DNA of 30,974 nt from an uncultured Eggerthellaceae bacterium (GTDB lineage: Bacteria > Actinomycetota > Coriobacteriia > Coriobacteriales > Eggerthellaceae): contig CAKTXN010000011.1 of the NCBI GenBank assembly GCA_934630905.1, forward strand, positions 1 through 30,974. Direction: 5' to 3'. The position numbers were made by a program, and so were the translations under genes. The notes beneath the pieces were generated by a model, which searched no databases, was not told the DNA's origin, and saw only the letters and a program-made list of their open reading frames with translations. Of this stretch, positions 24,148 to 30,974 are shown piece after piece; within the stretch, counting starts at the first letter, position 1, and each line of letters opens with the position of its first letter.

Positions 24148-26712
24148 ATGAGAAACGTGCTGGCAATCCTCAAGCGCGATTTCATTCGTCTGTTCAAAGC
24201 TCCTGCAGCAATTGTGGTCGTGCTGGCGCTTTTAGTTCTGCCCTCGCTGTATACGTGGTACAACGTGCTGGGCTTTTGGGACCCCTACAACAACACGGGC
24301 AGCATGCGCGTGGCGGTGGTCAACCAGGACAAGGGCGGATCGCACGAGCTTACGGGTGACCTTGACGTGGGTGCGCTCATTATTGATGCGCTCCATGAAA
24401 ATGACCAGTTGAACTGGCAATTCGCTGATTACGATACCGCCATGGCCGATCTTGAAGCGGGACGCGATTATGCGGTGTTCGTCATTCCTGAAAACTTCAC
24501 CGAAAATCTTCTCACGCTGCTTACGGGCAATTTCCAGCAGCCGAACATCCAGTATTACGTGAATATGAAAACAGGTCCGGTGTCTCCCAAAATCACCGAT
24601 GCCGGCTCCACCACGCTCGAGGAAACCATTAACTCCACGTTCGTGAAAACAGTGAGCGATATTGTGGTTGAGGCAATTACTCAGGCGCTCGACGAGTCCC
24701 AGGAAGCCATAAGCCAAGGTAGCTCCGAAGCATCGATGCAGGTAGACGATGCAATTCTTGCGGTGGATCAAGCGCGCTCGCAACTCTCGGATGTCAACGA
24801 CACCATCTACCAGGCTCAAAATATGCGCTCTGATGCGCTGACTGCCCTTGATGAGGCGCGCCAGGCGCTTGATGCGGTGCAAGGCGACTTGGGAGAAGTT
24901 TCCCAGAAAACAACTGAGGTGCAGCAGGCGCTTGTCGATATTACCCCCGTGGCCATGGAGGCCGTGAACAAAGCGCTTACCGCGTTGTACGCCCTGGAAG
25001 ATGTGGCACAGGCGGCGGGCCATGGCGAAGAGCTGCAGGCTGCGATCTCGGCGTTGGAGAAGTGCTCGGAAGCGTTTTTCGGCACCATGATTCCCGCGGT
25101 AACGCAGGGATTGGGCAATATGTCCTCGGCATCAGCCCAGCTGCAGGCAACGGCTTCCAGTCAGCAATTGCTTATCGATCAGGCAAAAACCGTCCTGGAC
25201 TCCCTTGATAGCGCGCTTAACACCGCGCATGATGCGTTAGGTCAAACCGATGGTCTGCTTGAGACACTTTCGGGCGACTTGTCCACGCTGAAAGTGAGCC
25301 TTTTGAGTTTGGCAAGTTCAAACGCTATTACGTCGCTGGTGGAAAACGGCACGCTTGATTCCGATGCTATTGCGAATTTCATGAGCTCTCCTACAACCGT
25401 TGTGACCGAAAAGCTCTATGAAGTGGAAGTCTACGGCTTTGCCATGGCGCCGCTGTTCATTAACTTGACGTTTTGGATTGGCGCGTTCATGCTGCTGGTC
25501 ATCATGCGGCAAGAAGTAGACGCCGAAGGCATAAAGAACCTCACGGTGGCGCAGCGCTACGTGAGTCGTTTTATTATGTTCTCGCTCTTTGCGGTACTGC
25601 AATCGGCCATTTGCTGCACGGGCCTGATATTTTTGGGAGTTCATCCGCAAAATATCGGCGCAATGTATTTTGCCTCGGCTATGGCTTCGCTTGCGTACTT
25701 AAGTATCATCTACGCGCTTTCCGTTCTGTTCCAGCACGTGGGCAAGGGCTTGTGCATCATTTTGGTGTTCATGCAGATTCCATCCGCCACGGGCTTGTAT
25801 CCCATTGAGATGATGGCGGGTTTCTATCAGGCTATCAGCCCGTTTTTCCCGTTTACGTACGGCATTAGCGCGCTGCGTGAGGCGATTTGCGGCTTCTATG
25901 GTCTTGCGTACGTTCGCGATGTTGCCATGCTGGCGCTGTACTTCGTTGTCTTTTTGGTGCTGGGCGTGTGCTTGCGTCCTTCGCTTGCGGGCGTGAATCG
26001 CACGTTTGCCAAGCAGCTGGGTGAAAGCGGCATCTATAACGGCGAAGACGTGGAAATTCCTGCGCGCGGCCTGCGCTTGTCGTGGATCACGAGCGCCTTG
26101 TCCGACCAGAAGGAATATCGCGAAGAGATGCTGCGCCGCTACGAGCACTTCAAGTCGCTGTATCCGCGCTTGATTAAAGGCGCAATTGTCTTTGGCGTGG
26201 TTGTTCCCGTGGTGTTCGGCATTGTGCTTGGCCTGACGGTAGGCGAGAAAGTGACGTTGCTTACGGTGTGGCTTATCTGCTTGGTTGTGCTGCTTGTGTT
26301 CTTAACGGTTGTCGAGAATCTGCGCGAAGGCTTTGAGCGGCAGCTTTCCCTGGGCGATATGGAAACGCCCGAACTTCATTCGATTTACTCGTCGCGTTTG
26401 TATGCCGATGCGAAAGAGGATAGCCATTGTCGCACGTCAGCCGCTGCGGCTGATGATTCCTCCCGCGCAACGCTTGCGGTAAATGCTCTGAGCGCAACGA
26501 TTTCTGCCGTTGCGTCGATGGCGGGCGAGCCTAATGCGTCCACCGCGGCATCCTCCGCAACAACGTCTGTGACGGCCGCTGCGTCTGCTGCGCCCGCTGC
26601 GCAGGTGGCGGCTGCCGCGACGGCTTCGGCTGCTCAAACGGCTGCTGCGAACGAAGGGTCTTCGGCACCCACAGAATCGCTGCCTGGGGAGGGAGGTGAG
26701 CGCCATGCGTAA
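24148..26712 (+). CDS. YhgE/Pip-family membrane protein, first of a pair
   Basis: Large membrane protein of the YhgE/Pip family, related to phage infection protein and to ABC-2-type export permeases. One N-terminal helix (about 18-37, with LPSLYTWYN) is followed by an extracytoplasmic domain with helical, coiled-coil-like sequence (about 190-420), then five or six helices (about 440-620), and two more near 675-725. The final 80 residues are Ala/Ser/Thr-rich low-complexity sequence. It has 854 residues. The ATG at 24148 follows GGAAGG; an earlier in-frame start is not supported. It overlaps the second YhgE/Pip gene, so both are probably made together and may form a heterodimer. The function in this group is not known. 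Confidence 0.87.
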   Translation: MRNVLAILKRDFIRLFKAPAAIVVVLALLVLPSLYTWYNVLGFWDPYNNTGSMRVAVVNQDKGGSHELTGDLDVGALIIDALHENDQLNWQFADYDTAMADLEAGRDYAVFVIPENFTENLLTLLTGNFQQPNIQYYVNMKTGPVSPKITDAGSTTLEETINSTFVKTVSDIVVEAITQALDESQEAISQGSSEASMQVDDAILAVDQARSQLSDVNDTIYQAQNMRSDALTALDEARQALDAVQGDLGEVSQKTTEVQQALVDITPVAMEAVNKALTALYALEDVAQAAGHGEELQAAISALEKCSEAFFGTMIPAVTQGLGNMSSASAQLQATASSQQLLIDQAKTVLDSLDSALNTAHDALGQTDGLLETLSGDLSTLKVSLLSLASSNAITSLVENGTLDSDAIANFMSSPTTVVTEKLYEVEVYGFAMAPLFINLTFWIGAFMLLVIMRQEVDAEGIKNLTVAQRYVSRFIMFSLFAVLQSAICCTGLIFLGVHPQNIGAMYFASAMASLAYLSIIYALSVLFQHVGKGLCIILVFMQIPSATGLYPIEMMAGFYQAISPFFPFTYGISALREAICGFYGLAYVRDVAMLALYFVVFLVLGVCLRPSLAGVNRTFAKQLGESGIYNGEDVEIPARGLRLSWITSALSDQKEYREEMLRRYEHFKSLYPRLIKGAIVFGVVVPVVFGIVLGLTVGEKVTLLTVWLICLVVLLVFLTVVENLREGFERQLSLGDMETPELHSIYSSRLYADAKEDSHCRTSAAAADDSSRATLAVNALSATISAVASMAGEPNASTAASSATTSVTAAASAAPAAQVAAAATASAAQTAAANEGSSAPTESLPGEGGERHA

Positions 26713-28870
26713 GATCGCAAAGATTTTCTCTCTTGAGATGCGCGCGTTGTTCTCGAATGTGGTTACCGTCATCATCACCATTGGTTTGGCGCTTATGCCT
26801 TCGCTGTTTACCTGGTATAACGTGCTTTCGTGCTGGGATGTGTTTGACAATACTGGCGAGCTTTCCGTTGCCGTTGCCAGCAACGACGAAGGCTTCAAGA
26901 GCGATTTATTCCCGCTGAAAGTAAACGTGGGTGAACAAGTGGTGTCGGCGTTGCGTGCAAACGATCAGATCAACTGGGTGTTCACGTCGGCCGATGACGC
27001 GATTGACGGCACAATGTCGGGCCGCTATTACGCTGCCGTGGTGATTCCCGAAGGTTTCTCGCGCGCCATGCTGACGTTCTATCAAGACGATGGAACGCGT
27101 GCGCCGCTGGTCTATTACACGAACGAGAAGAAGAACGCGATTGCGCCTAAGATTACCTCGCAAGGTGCCGATAGCGTGTCATACCAGGTCAACGAAGTGT
27201 TTGCGGAAACACTTGCCGATATTGCGCTCGGAATTGCGCAGTCGGTGAGCCAGTACATGGATAACGCCGACGTTCAAAGTCGCATTGCCGCTATGGCGCA
27301 AGACATCGACGGCATGAGCGGGCGCATTGACAAGACGGCAAGTGTCTTGGAGCTGTATGCTTCACTGGCAAATTCATCTATGGCGGTGCTTGATGGCACA
27401 TCGGGTCTGGTGTCTCAGACGTATTCTTCGGCTCAGCAGGTAACGGGAATCGTGAGCAACGGCCTGTCCGATGCGCAAGACGTTGTTGACGCGCTGAACA
27501 GAGCGCTTGACGACATGGTTGCCGCTATTCAGGCAAGCATCGATCACTTGTCCACTATCGACTCGAACGTCCCCGGCGAAGGCGAGCTGCCCAACGCGCA
27601 GGAAACCGCCGACGCGCTGCGCCAACAAGCCGATAACCTGGGCGTTCAGATTGAGCAGTACCAGGCCATGCGTGATGCCATGGCACAAGAAGACCCCGAA
27701 GGCAACGCGGCGGCTATTGCGGCTGCAGATGCTTCCATTGCGCGCATGACGGAGCTTCAGCAGAGCTTGTACGATACAGCGGACGCCATTGAAGCGGGCG
27801 AGGTTCCCATAGAGCCCGATTTGATCCAAAATCGAATTGACCTGGCAAAAGGGGCACTTGAAGAGCTCAAACAAGTCATTGAAGAGCAGTTGCGTCCGAA
27901 AGTCAACGAAGTAGCCGACGCCATAAGCCAACTGCGCTCTTCTGCCTCAACGCTTTCAAGTTCGCTCGTGAGCGCGGCACGCGATTTGAACAGCAGTTTG
28001 AGCTCTGCGCGCAATGGCATGGGCGACGCCACGTCAACGCTTACGACAGTGGCGGACAAACTCAGGGGTGTGTCCTCGTCGCTTCACGACGTGTCGGAGA
28101 GCATTCTTACGGCGCTTTCCGCAGAAGATGTCGATGAGATACGCGCGCTTCTTGGCTCGAACTTGGACGTTCTTTCCAGCGCGTTGGCGGCCCCTGTTGG
28201 TGTTGAGCGCCATGCCCTGTACCAGGCGGATAACTTCGGCTCGTCCATGATGCCTTTGTATGCAACTATCGGCATGTTTGTGGGTGCGCTGCTGATTTTG
28301 GTGGGTGTGAAGCCGCGTTCTTCGCAAAAGGTGCTTGACCAGGCAACGGCGGCAGTGGGCGCAATCAAGCCGCGTCACGAGTTCTTCGGGCATTTCGGCA
28401 TTTGCGCATTTATCTCGTTCGCGCAAAGCACCATCCTTGCGCTGGGCAACATGTTCTTCCTGCATGCGCAAGTCACCGATCCGCTGCTGTTCATGGTGTG
28501 CTATTGGGTGTCCAGTTTAACGTTCACGTTCTTCATTTACTCGCTGGTGGTATCGTTTGCTAACTTGGGCAAGGCAATGGCGGTTATCCTGCTTATCGTG
28601 CAGGTGACCGGCTGCAACGGCTCGTATCCGCTGCAGCTGTTGCCGTGGTTCGTGCAGGGCATCAGCCCGTTCTTGCCGGCAACGCATGTGGTGGCGGCTA
28701 TGCGCGAAGCCATGTTCGGTGCCTTTGGAAACGTGTTCTGGCAAGAGATGGCGATGGTCGCCGTTTGGTGTCTGCCTGCGCTTTTGTTGGGTCTTTTGCT
28801 TCGCAAGCCGTTTGCCAAGTTCATGTCTTGGTACGTGGAGAAAGTGGAAGATTCCAAGCTTATGGCGTAA
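26705..28870 (+). CDS. YhgE/Pip-family membrane protein, second of a pair
   Basis: A 721-residue relative of the preceding protein with the same layout: an N-terminal helix with MPSLFTWYNVL, an extracytoplasmic domain with long helical heptad-like stretches (about 180-480), and about six C-terminal helices (510-705). The two proteins share the opening motif, (L/M)PSL(Y/F)TWYNVL, and the C-terminal PFxxxxxxVxAxREAxxG segment, so they are paralogues. The ATG at 26705 has GGGAGGTG upstream and overlaps the end of the first gene by 8 bases, which indicates translational coupling. It lacks the low-complexity tail. Confidence 0.87.
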   Translation: MRKIAKIFSLEMRALFSNVVTVIITIGLALMPSLFTWYNVLSCWDVFDNTGELSVAVASNDEGFKSDLFPLKVNVGEQVVSALRANDQINWVFTSADDAIDGTMSGRYYAAVVIPEGFSRAMLTFYQDDGTRAPLVYYTNEKKNAIAPKITSQGADSVSYQVNEVFAETLADIALGIAQSVSQYMDNADVQSRIAAMAQDIDGMSGRIDKTASVLELYASLANSSMAVLDGTSGLVSQTYSSAQQVTGIVSNGLSDAQDVVDALNRALDDMVAAIQASIDHLSTIDSNVPGEGELPNAQETADALRQQADNLGVQIEQYQAMRDAMAQEDPEGNAAAIAAADASIARMTELQQSLYDTADAIEAGEVPIEPDLIQNRIDLAKGALEELKQVIEEQLRPKVNEVADAISQLRSSASTLSSSLVSAARDLNSSLSSARNGMGDATSTLTTVADKLRGVSSSLHDVSESILTALSAEDVDEIRALLGSNLDVLSSALAAPVGVERHALYQADNFGSSMMPLYATIGMFVGALLILVGVKPRSSQKVLDQATAAVGAIKPRHEFFGHFGICAFISFAQSTILALGNMFFLHAQVTDPLLFMVCYWVSSLTFTFFIYSLVVSFANLGKAMAVILLIVQVTGCNGSYPLQLLPWFVQGISPFLPATHVVAAMREAMFGAFGNVFWQEMAMVAVWCLPALLLGLLLRKPFAKFMSWYVEKVEDSKLMA

Positions 28871-29018
28871 ACTTGTTCGCAGCGCGCAAGAAGGGTCAGC
28901 TGTCTTTGCCGGCCTTAGTGCGCTCATTGATTGACGTTTGTGCGCAGAGTGCTTCTGCGCTGTTTGCAATGGCGTGCGCTGGTTCGCGCTGCTGCGCGCC
29001 GCCACGAAAGGAAACAAT

Positions 29019-30257
29019 ATGCCTTCTACTGCTGCATTAGAAAAGTACGCTCGCTTGCTGGTGTGCGGTGGCTGCAACATACAGCCTGGTCAGGAGCTGT
29101 ATGTGAGCGCCGATGTAACGCAAGCGCCGCTGGTGCGCCTTATTGTGGCGCAGGCGTATGCGGCGGGTGCGAGCAACGTGACCACGTATTTCACCGACGA
29201 GCAGGTAAGCCGCATCAACTACGATTGCAAATCCGTTGAGAGCTTCCGAGAGTTTCCGGAATGGCGCGCGTTGTTGCAAAACGGCGTGGCAAAGCGCGGC
29301 GCGGCGTTGCTGTTTCTGTCCAGCGAGGATCCCATGGGGCTTGCCGGCGTTGATCCCAAGAAACTTTCGACGTTCCAGCTTGCCGCAACAAAAGCGTGTC
29401 GCGATTGGCGCGACGGCATGGATTACGGCCGCAATGTGTGGGTGATTGCAGGCGCGGCGAGCCCCGCGTGGGCGGCGCGCGTGTTTCCCGATCTGCCGCA
29501 AGACGAAGCAGTTGAGCGTTTATGGGACGCCATTTTGAGCACCGCGCGCGCCGATGGCGATGACCCCTTGGCTGCCTGGCGCGTTCACGATCAGAGCTTT
29601 TCCGAGCGTGTGGCGTGGTTGAACGCTCAGAGCTTCGATTCACTGCATTACCGCAATTCTTTGGGTACCGATTTGACCGTGGGTCTTAACCGCGCTGGTC
29701 TGTGGGCCGGCGGTGGAGAAACCACCGTGTCTGGCCAGCGTTTTTATCCCAACATGCCCACCGAGGAAATCTACACTACGCCTGATTGGAGTCGCACATC
29801 CGGTGTTGCGGTTGCCAGCATGCCGCTCAACCACGGCGGCGCGCTCGTGCGTGATTTCCGCATTGAGTTCAAGGACGGCCGCGCTATTTCCTGGCAGGCA
29901 AGCGAAGGCGAAGACGTGCTGACGTCTATCATCGAAACCGATGAAGGCGCTTGCCGTTTAGGCGAGTGCGCACTGGTGCCGTACGGCAATCCTATTCAGC
30001 GCACGGGTATCCTATTTCTGAACACGCTCTACGACGAGAACGCGGCATGTCACTTAGCGCTCGGGCGCGGTTTTGCCGAATGTATCGAAGGCGGCCGCGA
30101 GCTTTCTGCTGATGAACTGCAGAAACGTGGCGTAAATGATTCGGCGACGCACGTTGATTTCATGATTGGCACGGCTGATCTGAACATTACAGGTATCAAA
30201 CAAAATGGGGAAGAGGTGCCCGTCTTCGTAAACGGCGCCTGGGCAACCGACCTGTAG
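29019..30257 (+). CDS. M29-family aminopeptidase
   Basis: Cytoplasmic metallo-aminopeptidase of the thermophilic aminopeptidase family (AmpS, PepS), which removes N-terminal residues from peptides using two metal ions. Family motifs are visible: NMPTEEIYTTPD with the metal-ligand Glu, EGEDVL, RLGECALVP, LYDENAACHLALG and the late THVDFMIG with His and Asp ligands. It has 412 residues, the usual length. The ATG at 29019 has GAAAGGA 7 bases upstream; the frame extends 27 codons further back without support. The gene stands alone and is followed within 4 bases by a palindromic repeat. Confidence 0.93.
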   Translation: MPSTAALEKYARLLVCGGCNIQPGQELYVSADVTQAPLVRLIVAQAYAAGASNVTTYFTDEQVSRINYDCKSVESFREFPEWRALLQNGVAKRGAALLFLSSEDPMGLAGVDPKKLSTFQLAATKACRDWRDGMDYGRNVWVIAGAASPAWAARVFPDLPQDEAVERLWDAILSTARADGDDPLAAWRVHDQSFSERVAWLNAQSFDSLHYRNSLGTDLTVGLNRAGLWAGGGETTVSGQRFYPNMPTEEIYTTPDWSRTSGVAVASMPLNHGGALVRDFRIEFKDGRAISWQASEGEDVLTSIIETDEGACRLGECALVPYGNPIQRTGILFLNTLYDENAACHLALGRGFAECIEGGRELSADELQKRGVNDSATHVDFMIGTADLNITGIKQNGEEVPVFVNGAWATDL

Positions 30258-30261
30258 CCTC

Positions 30262-30297
30262 ATTGTTGACAAATTACCCCACCTTTTGTCAACAATT
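30262..30297. repeat. 35-bp palindromic repeat, copy 2
   Basis: Reverse complement of the repeat at 22061-22095, identical over 35 bases, with arms TTGTTGACAAA / TTTGTCAACAA. It starts 4 bases after the aminopeptidase stop, in the same orientation relative to the upstream gene as copy 1. Confidence 0.9.
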
Positions 30298-30345
30298 CAG
30301 CGATGTTTCTTCCCCTGGCATCATGCCGTCCATCTTGATGGCGGC

Positions 30346-30469
30346 ATGATAAAAACGACCCACTTTTCGGTGGATTTTCTTCTTTGAAATCATGAAATAG
30401 CAGCGTTTTCCCAGGTCGTAAAAAAGTAAACCATGGTAAACCCACAGAAAAATGGGTCGTTTTTATCAT
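30346..30469. repeat. Dispersed hairpin repeat, copy B (124 bp)
   Basis: Arms ATGATAAAAACGACCCA (30346-30362) and TGGGTCGTTTTTATCAT (30453-30469) pair perfectly over 17 bp, then continue with CTTTTC / GAAAAA and TGG / CCA. The loop keeps TTTTCCCAGGTCGT and the AAACCCACAGAAAA segment of copy A. At one arm position copy A has a T-A pair and copy B a C-G pair. Confidence 0.88.
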
Positions 30470-30974
30470 AACGTTAGAAGAATTCATCGTTTTCTGCGAT
30501 TCGAGGCACCCGCTGGCAAGGGCTTGCCTCACGACTCCGCTTGGATAATGCTTCTTTGCGCTAGAGTTCCGCTCAACTTATCCAAAGCGTCGCAGTTCGG
30601 CTCGACCCTTGCCGGCGGACGCCCCCTGAGGGTCTGTGTGTCGGGAGTTCGGTGCGCGCTTGGATTCGTGGCGCGTTGGCTTTTGGCTCTGGCGTCCCTT
30701 TTTGGGTTTCTCGGCGGCATGTTGTCGTTTTTTCCGCCCGAATGCGCAAAATATTCCCGTTCGGGGCAGGTTTAAGCGGTGTCAACCCTCGTCGTCTGAT
30801 GCTTGCAGTGCGCGACCTGTGCTTTTGCGGATCAGCGACAACTTAGACAGCGCGATATGGACCGAAAGCACTCCCCGAGGTACCCCGAACAGGAATATTT
30901 TGCGCATTCGAGCCCATTTTCCGACAAGATGACTTGCAGCTTGGTGATTTCCGAAAGAAGCAGGATTGTGAAGG
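30470..30974. other. Gene-poor region with inverted repeats at the right edge
   Basis: I see no credible gene here; the available frames are low-complexity or cross the repeats. A 30-base segment starting CCCGAATGCGCAAAATATTC (30737-30766) recurs inverted at 30883-30912 with 28 of 30 bases matching, about 116 bases apart. TTGGATAA / TTATCCAA (near 30541 and 30578) and GGCAAG-GG-CTTGCC (30512-30525) are smaller inverted repeats. Confidence 0.6.

Noticed and set aside
30480..30720. Possible structured RNA or tRNA after hairpin copy B
   Set aside because: There are small inverted repeats, but no cloverleaf, CCA end or known RNA motif could be recognised.
30452..30932. Short frames at the right edge (for example 30452-30775, 30573-30785, 30636-30932)
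   Set aside because: They cross repeats, lack good ribosome binding sites, and two of them share a peptide only because they read the same inverted repeat.
1..30974. CRISPR arrays, prophage genes, toxin-antitoxin or defence systems
   Set aside because: I looked for regularly spaced repeats and for phage or defence motifs and saw none; the repeats present are dispersed palindromes.

Overview
The window looks like chromosomal DNA of an anaerobic actinobacterium of the class Coriobacteriia, probably Eggerthellaceae. This is an inference from moderately high GC, a Tat-exported membrane [NiFe] hydrogenase of the kind known from that group, a paaK-ACT pair, tandem YhgE/Pip proteins and several families of intergenic palindromic repeats. 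No rRNA, tRNA or CRISPR array is visible.

Layout. (1) 1-4700: an iron-siderophore/heme/cobalamin-type ABC importer made of permease (cut by the left edge), ATPase and substrate-binding lipoprotein, with an IS110-family element inserted between ATPase and lipoprotein. (2) 4740-10240: a hairpin repeat, then housekeeping genes: a D-2-hydroxyacid dehydrogenase, an RsuA-type pseudouridine synthase, a NOL1/NOP2/Sun RNA m5C methyltransferase, a nitrilase-family amidase, an unannotated 47-residue membrane protein and a TrmB-like methyltransferase. (3) 10480-16010: a CobW/G3E metallochaperone GTPase with acidic and His-rich inserts, a peptide deformylase-like protein lacking the catalytic Glu, phenylacetate-CoA ligase overlapping an ACT-domain gene, and a DegV protein. 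(4) 16389-21522: a hydrogenase operon (Tat small subunit, large subunit, cytochrome b, small membrane protein, maturation endopeptidase, Cys-rich protein). (5) 21523-30257: an unknown 150-residue protein, an XRE helix-turn-helix domain fused to an AlaA-like aminotransferase, two overlapping YhgE/Pip membrane proteins and an M29 aminopeptidase. (6) 30258-30974: about 700 bases without a convincing gene but rich in repeats.

How it works together. The hydrogenase operon is self-consistent: the small subunit carries the twin-arginine signal, the large subunit ends in a cleavable tail after its nickel-binding Cys pair, the cytochrome b anchors the dimer and passes electrons to quinone, and the endopeptidase in the same operon would cut the tail. 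The hyp maturation genes are not in the window.

The most unusual items are the XRE-AlaA fusion, with an internal ribosome binding site at the domain junction and phased repeats over its promoter; a 123-124 bp hairpin repeat whose two copies show a compensatory base-pair change; a 35-bp palindromic repeat that follows two stop codons in the same relative orientation; two enzymes (deformylase-like, TrmB-like) with substituted catalytic acids; and a candidate bridge RNA upstream of the IS110 transposase.
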